Of a stretch of DNA of 64,000 bases, positions 1 through 8,572 are shown in pieces (position 1 is the first letter of the stretch; every line of letters starts with the position of its first letter). Under the pieces are notes generated by a model. That model was not told the origin of the DNA, searched no databases, and saw only the letters and a list, made by a program, of their open reading frames with translations. The stretch lies in NCBI GenBank assembly GCA_002733765.1, contig NVWU01000014.1, positions 4,608-68,607 on the forward strand, written 5' to 3'. The DNA is from Colwellia sp. (GTDB lineage Bacteria > Pseudomonadota > Gammaproteobacteria > Enterobacterales > Alteromonadaceae). Position numbers and translations under genes: made by a program.

Positions 1-1361
1 CGTTGTTCGGTAAATTTCTTACCTAGGCTCAATAAACCCATGCAAGCGCGATAGCTTTGCTCTGGATGCTTTTTAGCCTGCATTAATTGAATGACAAACT
101 GCTCAGTTGATGCGCCGAATTTACTTGCCCAACGTTCAAACCGTTGTGGTGTCCATTGCTGTTGTTTTTGATGAGCGATTGGCATATGCAGATCAAGCGT
201 TGTGTGAGCACCTTGTCGGTGTGATCTTGGGTGAACGTGATGGTAAAGTGTCACCAATTGCCCTGTGACATGAGCTTCAAGCTTTTGCTTGATCAAGGTA
301 TGAGGCACTGAGTAATAGTGTTTTTCAACTTCGACATGGTAATCAATATGTACGCTAACTTGTTTTACTAAGGTGTAGCTGTAAGCTTGTGCGGGCAGCG
401 GTTTTAACGCAGGTTTGTCGATACTTTCAAATTGACTGAGTCTTGAGCCAGGGTGCTTTTTCATTTGCCGCTGGTTTAAATCGACCAGTAGCTCCTGTAT
501 TTTTAAGTTTAATTGGCGCAAGCTAAAAAAGTTTTCATTGCGAAGCCGTGCCATGATCCAACGTTCAACAATTTGCACGCCCACTTCAGCCTTAGCTTTA
601 TCCTTTGGTTTATATGGTCTGGCGGGAACAATGACGGTATCGTAATGTGTCGCCAGTTGTTGGTAAGTTGGATTTAAATCAGGCTCATATCGACAGGGTT
701 TGGTTACAGCACTTTTAAGGTTGTCAGGGATTATCAGCTCTGGCACACCTCCAAGAAACTCAAAACAACGGGCATGACTCATTACCCAATCTTCAAGCTT
801 TTGGCTGTATGTGGCCTCGCTATATGTGTAATTTGATGCACCCATGACCGCGACAAACACTTGGGCAGTACGGAATTCACCTGTACTGGCGTCAACAATA
901 TTCATGGTTGGCCCGCAATAATCCACAAACAGTTTTTCACCTGCTTTATGGTTTTGGCGCATAGATGGTTTTTGGCATTTAAGCCATGCCTTGTACTGTC
1001 GGCAGAAGTGCGTGTAACTGTAAAATCCTTCCGAGTGACGTTCTTTGTATTCTTGCCAAAGCAGCAATAGCGTCATAGTTTTAGGTCGAAGCTCTTGCTG
1101 AACTAACGACCAGTCAGGAATGGTAAAGCCTTTTAAGCGAGGCTTTGTTTTGAAGAACGCTTGTTGAAGAGAGTGATCATCCCACTTCTCATCAAGCGGC
1201 CAGCAAGTGATATCTAGCTCTGCTGATTTACAGGCATATTTAGACACGATTGAAGGTGAAACAGATAGGCTTTTTGCTATCTGACGATGACTGAGTTTAC
1301 AGCCGTATTTTAGTCTTAAAATCTCTTTAAGTTTACGCATTGAAATAGGTGCCGTTGGCAT
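1..1361 (-). CDS. istA: IS21-family transposase IstA, C-terminus cut by window edge
   Basis: Reading from the ATG at 1361 leftwards gives an uninterrupted frame of about 453 codons that leaves the window still open. IstA is the DDE transposase of IS21 elements and works with the ATPase IstB, which would lie beyond position 1. Visible features are an N-terminal helix-turn-helix (about residues 10-45, HRQIAKSLSVS) and a DDE core: Asp about 147 in LFVDYCG, Asp about 213 in IPDNLKS, Glu about 259 in KAKAEVG. No stop or frameshift was found, so this gene may be functional. The upstream repeats at 1452-1566 fit the terminus of the same element. Confidence 0.9.
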   Translation of the reverse strand, partial: MPTAPISMRKLKEILRLKYGCKLSHRQIAKSLSVSPSIVSKYACKSAELDITCWPLDEKWDDHSLQQAFFKTKPRLKGFTIPDWSLVQQELRPKTMTLLLLWQEYKERHSEGFYSYTHFCRQYKAWLKCQKPSMRQNHKAGEKLFVDYCGPTMNIVDASTGEFRTAQVFVAVMGASNYTYSEATYSQKLEDWVMSHARCFEFLGGVPELIIPDNLKSAVTKPCRYEPDLNPTYQQLATHYDTVIVPARPYKPKDKAKAEVGVQIVERWIMARLRNENFFSLRQLNLKIQELLVDLNQRQMKKHPGSRLSQFESIDKPALKPLPAQAYSYTLVKQVSVHIDYHVEVEKHYYSVPHTLIKQKLEAHVTGQLVTLYHHVHPRSHRQGAHTTLDLHMPIAHQKQQQWTPQRFERWASKFGASTEQFVIQLMQAKKHPEQSYRACMGLLSLGKKFTEQ

Positions 1362-1451
1362 GGTTATTCTCATCATCGAAAATGAAAAGAATAACGGTTA
1401 TAAACACCTACTGGTTAGACAAAATGTGTATAAATTGAACTATACCATTCA

Positions 1452-1566
1452 AGCCGATCACTCAATACCATTTTGACCGAAAAGTGATCGGTATCGATGG
1501 TATTGAGTGATCGCGATGGATAGTATTAGGTGATCGGCTTAGATGGTATTAGGTGATCGCGATGCA
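1452..1566. repeat. IS21 terminus with multiple spaced repeats
   Basis: Three direct copies of a GATGGTATTAGGTGATCG-like unit start at 1496, 1519 and 1542, exactly 23 bp apart. An inverted copy (GCCGATCACTCAATACCA) lies at 1453-1470. IS21-family elements carry several such repeats in each end as transposase-binding sites and finish in 5'-TG...CA-3'. The outermost copy ends in ...GCGATGCA at 1566, which I take as the element boundary. The boundary is inferred because the other end lies outside the window. Confidence 0.75.
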
Positions 1567-1624
1567 TGAGAATATGCAGTACTGATATTGAATGATATAA
1601 GATAAACGCTATTAGATCACAAAC

Positions 1625-2149
1625 TTAATGGAATTGGTATAAATCCATCACAAGCGCTAGGTACATCCAGCCTTGACCTGTTCTGAGATACGTCACATCG
1701 CCTGCCCAAATTTGATTAGCCTGTTTGGGGTTAAAGTTCTGGTCAACGATATTATCGGCGACACTATGGCTATGTTTGCGCATCGTTGTCACTTTATAAG
1801 CAATACGCTGTTTAACTTGTAAACCAAGTTTATCCATCAAGCGAATAACTTTGTCACGGCCAACCTCAAAGCCTTCTTTACGCAGTTTTTTCATTAACTG
1901 CCTAGAGCCTAAACTTTGTCGACTTTCTCTAAATAAAGCTTTAGTGCGTCGGTACAGCATTAGCTCAGACTCGCTAATTATTTTAGCTGGGCGATTGACC
2001 CAAGCATAATAGCCGCTCCTGCTAATATTCATGACTGACTTCACACAGCTTTTTTACTGGAAAAATGCCTTCGTTCTTTTTAATAAAGTTAAATTTTACT
2101 TCATTTCTCTTGCGAAGAAGGCACTGGTGAATTCAAAGGGTCAGTGCAA
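1625..2149 (-). pseudogene. IS3-family remnant: truncated orfB, orfA tail and a terminal repeat
   Basis: The minus strand encodes the N-terminal half of an IS3 OrfB transposase, with the usual SRSGYYAW start region and QIWAGDVTYLRT carrying the first catalytic Asp. It ends abruptly after VMDLY at 1625, losing the rest of the DDE domain. Upstream, the frame KFNFIKKNEGIFPVKKLCEV (about 2037-2095) belongs to the same protein but is out of phase. A tandem AGTC at the junction looks like a 4-bp duplication causing the shift. The codons AFFAREMK-stop at 2096-2122 are the tail of orfA, whose body is missing. GGTCAGTGCAA at 2139-2149 resembles an IS3-type end. The element is dead. Confidence 0.8.
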
Positions 2150-2180
2150 CATCTTATAATTTATTAAAAATTAGGTTGTT

Positions 2181-3291
2181 ATGACTGACTTATCAAAACG
2201 TGGTTTAAATGATTTTGAACAAACTAAAAGTATGGAGTTTATGGCGTAAGGGGAAAACACTCAGTGAAATAGGTTTGATGGTTGATAGACATGCTGGTTC
2301 TATATTCGGTGTACTTAAATTACAAGATGGTATATCGCCAGTGCAACGAAAACGTCGAGAATCATTTCTTTCTCTAGAAGAATGTGAGGATATTTCTAGA
2401 GGATTAACCTCAGCTATTTCTATAAGAGAAATTGCTCGAAGGATAGCAATTTCACCCTCAACGGTAATCCGTGAAATTAAACGTAATGGCGGTATAATAA
2501 AGTACAGGGCTATAATTGCAGATAAAAATGCGCTACAGCGAGCACTAAGACCGAAACAATGCAAACTTCAAAAAGGTAATCCCCTTAGCAAATTAGTTGA
2601 AGCTAAATTGCTAAGGGAATTGCTCTCCTGAGCAAATAGCAGGCTGGTTAAAAATCACTTACTCATTGTCGCCTGAAATGCTTATTTCACATGAGACCAT
2701 TTATAAAACTCTGTTTGTACCATCTCGCTGTGTGTTTGATAAAACAGTCCTAACTCACCTTCGCTCAAAACGTAAATTAAGGCATGGTAAGTGCTCATCT
2801 AATAAGGGAGTTTGCAAAGGAATTATTGATGCTAAAATTATCCATGAAAGACCTAGTGAAATTGAAAATAGGACAACGTTCGGCCACTGGGAAGGTGATT
2901 TGATTTCAGGAAGTAATAATTCACATATAGCAACGTTAGTTGACCGTAAAACACGATATACAGCATTAGTTCAGGTTGATAGGACACGAAAAGTGTGGTT
3001 GATGCACTTATTCGAAAGTTTAATTCTTTCCCTAAGTCACTTAAAAACACATTAACTTGGAATAGAGGGATGGAATTGGCAGACCACAAGCACTTTACTA
3101 AATACACTGACGTTGATATTTATTTCTGTGATCCAAGTAGCCCTTGGCAAAGAGATACAAATGAAAATACAAATCGTTTATTACGACAATACTTTCCAAA
3201 AAAGACTAGCTTACGTGGCTTTGATCAAAATTATTTAGATAAAATAGCCAACAAATTAAATAAACTCCCTCGAAGTGTCCAATGCCGTTAA
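2181..3291 (+). pseudogene. IS30-family transposase, broken by several frameshifts
   Basis: Consecutive plus-strand frames encode one IS30 transposase. The ATG at 2181 starts MTDLSKRGLNDFEQ, which shifts near 2220 into the frame carrying LWRKGKTLSEIG and the helix-turn-helix SIREIARRIAISPSTVIREIKRNGG. The second shift is near 2628 (LLS/PEQIAGWLK). The DDE domain follows, with HETIYKTLF, GHWEGDLISG and LVDRKTRY. The third shift is near 2990, after which SPWQRDTNENTNRLLRQYFP supplies the C-terminal catalytic Glu region and the frame ends at 3291. All parts of a normal-length protein are present, so this is recent decay by small indels rather than truncation. Confidence 0.85.
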
Positions 3292-3303
3292 ACCAGATTA
3301 GTT

Positions 3304-3347
3304 CACTGTTACAGTAACACCCAGTCATGAGTGTTACTGTAACAGTG
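3304..3347. repeat. Perfect 17-bp inverted repeat
   Basis: CACTGTTACAGTAACAC (3304-3320) is followed by a 10-nt loop and its exact reverse complement (3331-3347). Each arm contains the near-palindrome TGTTAC-A-GTAACA. It lies between the IS30 remnant and the 3' end of the AraC gene. It lacks a T-run, so it may be a dyad binding site, a REP-type hairpin or a factor-dependent terminator for the convergent minus-strand operon. Confidence 0.6.
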
Positions 3348-3450
3348 CTTAATGTTAATACAAACTTAGCTCTGTTATTTTTCTGCGCAAATAGTGGTGA
3401 TAATATCAGGACTACCATTTAGCTGCATTATTCTGGTCTAATATCACAGA

Positions 3451-4410
3451 TCAATTGTGTCTATTTCTTAAAGTGACGGAAGGCAACTCCCCAAAAACTT
3501 TACGATATTCGCTAGAAAAGCGTCCCAAGTGCATAAAACCAAAATCCAGTGCAACCTCTGTTATATTTCGACAAGAACCCTCCTTTCTCTGTAGGGCTTT
3601 ACGTACATGTAATAATTTTTTCTGCTTTATATAGTGCATTGGTGTTACTGATTTATATCGAGTAAATATATTATAAAGTGTGCGTTGGCTTACTTTACTC
3701 AAAACGGCCAGTTGTTCTACTGAAATATCATCTTTAATGTTATTAGTTATAAAGTTATCGATATGTAAAAAACAACGATGAGTTTTAACATCAGTGGACA
3801 TTTGAATATTATTGGAAAAACAGCCCAAAAGCTTAATCGCGAGCAAGCTACCGTAGGGCGCTAGTTCTGAAAAATTTGATTGTGATGATTCGGACTCCCG
3901 AAAAATCAACTTAAGAAGATACATTAAGCATTTATAGTCAGCAGCTTTCCATACTCTATGATCAAACCTCACCCCTCCTTTGGGTACAAGCATGGCGTTA
4001 TCAGCAAGAGAAGAGTAGATTATACTTTCAGGTATTTTTATTATAATTTTTTCACAATCTTTAGAATAATAAAGATCTACTTTATCGTGTGGATTAAGAA
4101 GCAGCATTTCTCCAGCTTGAGTTATTAAATCTTTATCGCCCAGTTTCCAGTAACACTTTCCCCTAGTTACTATTTGTAAATGATAAATATCTTCAAGATC
4201 TGTTGACTGTACTCTCACCTGTCCACCGTAGGTCACCCTAGAAAGTGATACATCAGAGAAATCTCGGTGCCACACAGAAGCCTTCAATATTTCTGATTTA
4301 CCTATAGTAATCATATGATTTCCAATGTTTTTTTTAATATAGTCTGATACTGCATATGGGTCAGACTCTTGATATATTACACTTTCTCTTAGAACATTAT
4401 TCAAAGCCAT
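3451..4410 (-). CDS. AraC/XylS-family transcriptional regulator
   Basis: This is a 319-residue protein. The N-terminal part (about 1-200) resembles the AraC_binding_2 domain found in BenR/XylS/AntR-like activators of aromatic degradation. The C-terminal part (about 215-315) is a double helix-turn-helix: ISVEQLAVLSKVSQRTLYNIF and ITEVALDFGFMHLGRFSSEYRKVFGELPS. It is the last gene of the minus-strand group thioesterase-boxD-flavodoxin-araC, 46 bp after the flavodoxin. The position suggests it responds to benzoate or an analogue and activates part of the box island. The effector is inferred, not visible. Confidence 0.85.
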   Translation of the reverse strand: MALNNVLRESVIYQESDPYAVSDYIKKNIGNHMITIGKSEILKASVWHRDFSDVSLSRVTYGGQVRVQSTDLEDIYHLQIVTRGKCYWKLGDKDLITQAGEMLLLNPHDKVDLYYSKDCEKIIIKIPESIIYSSLADNAMLVPKGGVRFDHRVWKAADYKCLMYLLKLIFRESESSQSNFSELAPYGSLLAIKLLGCFSNNIQMSTDVKTHRCFLHIDNFITNNIKDDISVEQLAVLSKVSQRTLYNIFTRYKSVTPMHYIKQKKLLHVRKALQRKEGSCRNITEVALDFGFMHLGRFSSEYRKVFGELPSVTLRNRHN

Positions 4411-4456
4411 ATAATAACACCTATAAATAGTTGAGTTTTATTTACGAAATTATATA

Positions 4457-4906
4457 TTAGAATTTACCGATATTTTCTTGCACCCAGTCTTCAGCTTTAT
4501 CTTCAGCTTCTGAGTCAGTTTCACGGGCATCAATTAAAAATTTATCTACAATTTGCTGTGAATTCTTTGATAGCAAAAGTGTTTCCATAATTAAAGCGCC
4601 ATGACAATATGAATCAACATAACTAGAATCACCTAAACCGATAATAGCGAATTTTAAGGTACTTAGGTCTTTATTTGTATCGTCTACATTTTCGGCAAAG
4701 GTTTTAATGTTATCGGGTAACTCACCTGTGCCGGAGGTTGATGTACAAATCAACCATATTTGACCTTCAACTGGTAATTCATCGAACACGGGTTTTAAAT
4801 GTAGTTGTACATCATGTCCTGCTGTTTCTAATACATCAGCAGCGGCCTCGGCAACATACTCACTACTACCTAACATACTTCCCGCGATAACTTGAATTGA
4901 ACTCAT
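4457..4906 (-). CDS. Flavodoxin (MioC-like), candidate electron carrier of the box island
   Basis: This single-domain flavodoxin has about 149 residues. The FMN phosphate loop is near the N-terminus (AGSMLGSSEYVAE), and the isoalloxazine-binding loops are STSGTGELPDN and GLGDSSYVDSYCHGA. I start it at the ATG at 4906, preceded by GGAG at good spacing; a TTG lies one codon upstream. It follows boxD by about 30 bp on the same strand and precedes araC. Its presence in a benzoyl-CoA epoxidation island, together with a BoxA that lacks its ferredoxin domain, suggests it relays electrons to BoxB or from BoxA. That role is inference; MioC-like flavodoxins also serve other reductases. Confidence 0.85.
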   Translation of the reverse strand: MSSIQVIAGSMLGSSEYVAEAAADVLETAGHDVQLHLKPVFDELPVEGQIWLICTSTSGTGELPDNIKTFAENVDDTNKDLSTLKFAIIGLGDSSYVDSYCHGALIMETLLLSKNSQQIVDKFLIDARETDSEAEDKAEDWVQENIGKF

Positions 4907-4938
4907 CAACTTACTCCAATTTGAATAATTTATACTTG

Positions 4939-6510
4939 CTAAATTTCAACAGCATTAGCTGTTATCTTTGCTAACAAAGCAATATCGCCTTGAATAGCAC
5001 TACGTTGATGATAAAATTTCAACCCACGTAAACCACCTAATTCTTCACCTCCCCCCGCACGACCAGGACCACCATGAACACATTGTGGCATAACAATACC
5101 GTGTCCAGTATGACCATTAATCACAGCATCATTTACTACCATAACTCGACCATGGCAAGGTGCTAATGCTAACATTGCTGTTACCGCAAAATCATCACTG
5201 CCAGTAAATACCGAACTTGCTAACGAACCACCACCTAAAGCAGCTAATTGCCATGCTTGATCTACCGATTCATACGCCATCAGTGTCGCTACTGGACCAA
5301 AAACTTCAGTATCGTGTAAACGTTTAGCTTTTAATGGCTCATCACAACGTAATAAAGTAGGTTGTACAAAACATCCATCAACTAAATTACCGTCAACAAG
5401 GGTAAAATTATTATTATCACCAAAAACAACCTTTGCTTCTTTTTTTAATATTTCAAGACCTTTTAGTGCAGCGTTTTGTTGAGATTTATTCATTAAAGGC
5501 CCCATGCGAACACCTTCAACACTTGGATCACCAACAACAACTTTAGCTAATTTTGCTGATACGGCATCTGCTACTGCATCAATTAATGTAGTTGGCACAA
5601 GTACACGACGTATTGCCGTGCACTTTTGACCTGCTTTAGTGGTTATTTCTTTAGCCACTTCTTTAACAAAGCCGTTAAATAATGGGCTGCCTACTTCAAC
5701 GTCTTCTCCGAGTAGTGTCATATTGACGCTATCAGCTTCAACATTAAAACGTACTCCTGTTTTAATGACATTGGGATTACTACGCAATGTAGCTGCTGTG
5801 TCTGCAGAGCCAGTAAAGAATACTGCATCGCCTGCTTGAACGTGATCCATTAAATCATGTCCACCGCCACAAATGAGTGAAATACTTCCCACAGGAAAAA
5901 TATCAGCATCAACAACATCTTTAATCATTAAATAGGTCACTAAACATGAGGTTGTTGCTGGTTTAGCAAATACGGGTACACCTGAAAGTAGAGATACTGC
6001 GGCTTTTTCCCATAAGCCCCATGACGGAAAGTTAAAAGCATTAATATGAACAGCAACACCTTTTAACGGTGTTAACACGTGTATAGCTTGAAATGCTTTT
6101 TCACGTGATAAACGCTCCATACCAGGTTCACTGATATAATGTGCATCACCTAAATTTTTACCTATACCAGCATAATATTTTAAAGTTCCTACACCACCAT
6201 CAATATCAATCATGGCATCGACAGCAGTATTTGCTGAGTTACTTAAAGCAGCTTGTACGTATTTTTTACTATTGTTATTTAATACTTCAACTGCCGCATC
6301 AAGTAACTTAGCACGTTCCTCATACGTTAATTTTTGTAACGCGGGACTTGCATTTTTTCGAGCAAAGTTAAGCGCTGATGCTATATCAACTCCTTTTGAA
6401 CCTGCATAAGCAACAACTTCGTTATTAACAGGATTGTGTAATTCAATAGGTTGCCCTTTACCTGTAACCCATTTACCTTCAACATAATTTTGTAAATTCA
6501 ATTTAATCAC
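4939..6510 (-). CDS. boxD: 3,4-dehydroadipyl-CoA semialdehyde dehydrogenase BoxD
   Basis: This 523-residue aldehyde dehydrogenase is of the BoxD/PaaZ N-domain type. It should oxidise the 3,4-dehydroadipyl-CoA semialdehyde made by BoxC to 3,4-dehydroadipyl-CoA with NADP+. Seen in the sequence: the nucleotide-binding stretch HINAFNFPSWG, the active-site Glu region FNVEADSVN, and the catalytic Cys in TKAGQKCTAIRR. The C-terminus carries the PQCVHGGPGRAGGGEELGG stretch typical of PaaZ/BoxD-like enzymes. There is no hydratase domain, so the ring-opening half of PaaZ is absent, as expected for BoxD. It lies about 33 bp downstream of the thioesterase gene. Confidence 0.9.
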   Translation of the reverse strand: MIKLNLQNYVEGKWVTGKGQPIELHNPVNNEVVAYAGSKGVDIASALNFARKNASPALQKLTYEERAKLLDAAVEVLNNNSKKYVQAALSNSANTAVDAMIDIDGGVGTLKYYAGIGKNLGDAHYISEPGMERLSREKAFQAIHVLTPLKGVAVHINAFNFPSWGLWEKAAVSLLSGVPVFAKPATTSCLVTYLMIKDVVDADIFPVGSISLICGGGHDLMDHVQAGDAVFFTGSADTAATLRSNPNVIKTGVRFNVEADSVNMTLLGEDVEVGSPLFNGFVKEVAKEITTKAGQKCTAIRRVLVPTTLIDAVADAVSAKLAKVVVGDPSVEGVRMGPLMNKSQQNAALKGLEILKKEAKVVFGDNNNFTLVDGNLVDGCFVQPTLLRCDEPLKAKRLHDTEVFGPVATLMAYESVDQAWQLAALGGGSLASSVFTGSDDFAVTAMLALAPCHGRVMVVNDAVINGHTGHGIVMPQCVHGGPGRAGGGEELGGLRGLKFYHQRSAIQGDIALLAKITANAVEI

Positions 6511-6543
6511 CTTAAAAATTAGAAAGTTTTTATGCTTATTTCA

Positions 6544-7011
6544 TTAAGCATTAAGCTTGCAGTTTTTAACATAGTCTTCGATATACTTTCTTTGTATGTC
6601 TGGAATAGCGATAGCACCTTTCTTTTCAATACTAGTAAAACAAAAAATAAAATTACCAATAAATGAAGAAATCATTTCATTGGTTTCTTTGTCTTTTCGC
6701 TTACCCTTTAGCTGTAAAGTCACGGTAGAGCGACCAATTTTTACCACATTTACTTCAACTGCTAGCTTATCACCACCTTTTAATGGCCCTTTAAAATCAA
6801 TATCCATATGAACAACAGGTGAGCCCATACCACGCTCGGTGTTGATTTGAAACCAATCAAAATCTATAACGTCTCGAAACCAAACTTCCGCGGCTTCCAT
6901 ACAATAATCAGAAAATCTTGGTGTATACACAATTGCTGCAGCATCTGTGTCGCCAAACGGAATAATACGCCAATGTACATAAGGTTTTAGTTGTTCCATT
7001 TTTTGCTCCAT
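6544..7011 (-). CDS. Acyl-CoA thioesterase, 4-hydroxybenzoyl-CoA thioesterase family
   Basis: This hotdog-fold protein of about 155 residues has the FGDTDAAAIVYTPRFSDYCMEA segment that includes the catalytic Asp region of 4-hydroxybenzoyl-CoA thioesterases. Such enzymes in box clusters are thought to release CoA from dead-end or excess aroyl-CoA. I chose the ATG at 7011 over an upstream GTG at 7020. It is the first gene of the minus-strand operon read from the promoter at 7043-7072, followed by boxD, flavodoxin and araC. Confidence 0.85.
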   Translation of the reverse strand: MEQKMEQLKPYVHWRIIPFGDTDAAAIVYTPRFSDYCMEAAEVWFRDVIDFDWFQINTERGMGSPVVHMDIDFKGPLKGGDKLAVEVNVVKIGRSTVTLQLKGKRKDKETNEMISSFIGNFIFCFTSIEKKGAIAIPDIQRKYIEDYVKNCKLNA

Positions 7012-7042
7012 ACAACACACTCTACGTTAATACTTATACCTT

Positions 7043-7072
7043 ATTATATTGTAAATTTAAGACTAGAGTCAA
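7043..7072 (-). promoter_or_regulatory. Sigma-70 promoter of the thioesterase-boxD operon
   Basis: On the minus strand, TTGACT (7067-7072) is separated by 18 bp from TATAAT (7043-7048), a near-consensus promoter about 30 bp upstream of the thioesterase start. A TACTATAATTCAC sequence at 7084-7096, just upstream, resembles sequences at the bclA and boxC promoters and may be a shared regulator site. The divergent DUF4863 gene starts at 7151. Confidence 0.65.
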
Positions 7073-7150
7073 CACAAAAAGTGTACTATAATTCACGGAA
7101 CAAGGTAAAATAAGAATTATAAATCACAATCACATATATAAGGTAATAAA

Positions 7151-7642
7151 ATGAGTTATTTTTCATTAGATGATTTTTCATTAGACAACTATCAACATTT
7201 ATTGAGTAAAATCACGAGTGCTATTGGCAATAAACCGTTAGATCAAAATCTAGAAGACATGCTAAATAAAGATTTTTCATTCAATTCTGAACTATTTAAA
7301 GAAATTGAAACTGCATGTCATGCAGGTATTAAGTCAGGTGATTTATGTACTCATGAAGCGGGTGGTGTGAAGTTTGGCCGTGCTATTAAACCTTGTGATG
7401 CACTCAATAGCTATAGTGTTGACCTAGTTGATATGTCTGATGTTGTAGGTCCTCATCATAGCCATCCTGAAGGTGAAATTGACATGATCATGCCAATATC
7501 TAAAGAAGCAAAATTTGATGGACATGGAGCAGGTTGGTTAGTGTATGGCCCAGAAAGCGCTCATAAGCCTACTGTAAGCGAAGGTCAAGCCTTAGTTCTT
7601 TATTTACTACCTAATGGTTCAATAAAATTTACTCGTAAATAA
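7151..7642 (+). CDS. DUF4863 (4-hydroxylaminobenzoate lyase-like) family protein
   Basis: This 163-residue cupin-like protein has the GPHHSHPEGEIDMIMP metal-binding stretch (His and Glu ligands) and the GAGWLVYGPESAHKPTV region characteristic of the DUF4863/PnbB family. One member, PnbB, converts 4-hydroxylaminobenzoate to protocatechuate, and relatives are often found beside benzoyl-CoA genes. Its role in a box island is not established. It is the first of three plus-strand genes (DUF4863, enoyl-CoA hydratase, boxR). It starts at an ATG with AAGG about 8 nt upstream. Confidence 0.75.
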   Translation: MSYFSLDDFSLDNYQHLLSKITSAIGNKPLDQNLEDMLNKDFSFNSELFKEIETACHAGIKSGDLCTHEAGGVKFGRAIKPCDALNSYSVDLVDMSDVVGPHHSHPEGEIDMIMPISKEAKFDGHGAGWLVYGPESAHKPTVSEGQALVLYLLPNGSIKFTRK

Positions 7643-7680
7643 AAAAGCAAAAAGTAAAATCTATAATATTAGGAATCACT

Positions 7681-8496
7681 ATGAATTTAGCGCAATACCA
7701 AGAACGTTTTCCAACATTGAAGTTCGAACAAAATCATGAACATGTATTAGAAATAATTTTTGATACGGGTAACCCTATGAATACCATGAGTTCAGAAATG
7801 CATCATGATGTTGCTTATGTTTGGCGCGATATTGATTTAGATAAGTCAATACATTCTGTATTGGTACGAAGTATAGGAAAAGCTTTCTCCGCAGGTGGTG
7901 ATTTTGATTTAGTCAATAGGATGATTACCGATGATGAAGCATTACTTAATGTATGGAAAGAAGGAAAAGATCTTGTTTATAACATGATCAATTGCTCAAA
8001 ACCAATTATATCGGCAATACATGGACCGGCCGTAGGTGCAGGATTAGCCGTTGCATTACTTGCAGATATATCTATCGCTTCAAAAAATGCTCGTTTAATT
8101 GATAGCCATACAAAGCTAGGTGTAACAGCAGGTGATTTTAGTGTAATTATATGGCCATTATTATGTAGTTTAGCTAAAGCAAAATATTATTTGCTAACAG
8201 GAAGGTCTATCAACGGAGAAGAGGCTGAACGTATTGGTTTAGTATCAATGTGTGTTGATCAAGATGAGCTTTATGATATTGCCTTAAGTACAGCACAAGA
8301 AATTGCTAATAATAGCCCAACGGCTGTTCGATGGACAAAACATGCATTAAATAATTGGTTACGTATGATGGGACCAAGTTTCGACCATTCACTTGCATTG
8401 GAAATGTTAGGTTTTAGACTACCTGATATTAATGAGGGTTTAGCATCTATGAAAAATAAAGATTCTGCCAATTTTTCTAAGAATTGTCCCATTTAA
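7681..8496 (+). CDS. Enoyl-CoA hydratase/isomerase family protein
   Basis: This 271-residue crotonase-fold protein has oxyanion-hole segments FSAGGDFDL and GPAVGAGLAVALLADISIA. The usual catalytic Glu positions of hydratases are not conserved; the second segment reads KLGVTAGDFSVIIWPLL, which suggests a non-hydratase activity such as isomerase or thioesterase. It lies 38 bp after the DUF4863 gene and upstream of boxR. In the box pathway it could act on dehydroadipyl-CoA or on a substituted aroyl-CoA, but the substrate cannot be read from the sequence. Confidence 0.8.
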   Translation: MNLAQYQERFPTLKFEQNHEHVLEIIFDTGNPMNTMSSEMHHDVAYVWRDIDLDKSIHSVLVRSIGKAFSAGGDFDLVNRMITDDEALLNVWKEGKDLVYNMINCSKPIISAIHGPAVGAGLAVALLADISIASKNARLIDSHTKLGVTAGDFSVIIWPLLCSLAKAKYYLLTGRSINGEEAERIGLVSMCVDQDELYDIALSTAQEIANNSPTAVRWTKHALNNWLRMMGPSFDHSLALEMLGFRLPDINEGLASMKNKDSANFSKNCPI

Positions 8497-8572
8497 ATAT
8501 ATGATTCAGATTAAATAATCAGGCATAATACAAACAATAATTTAGAAAATAAATAACTTGGCTGCTTGGAAT

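Noticed and set aside
861-1070. 69-codon plus-strand frame
   Set aside because: It lies wholly opposite the clear istA frame and reads as a shadow.
2205-2564. 119-codon minus-strand frame
   Set aside because: Antisense to the IS30 transposase; the plus frame has the helix-turn-helix and catalytic motifs.
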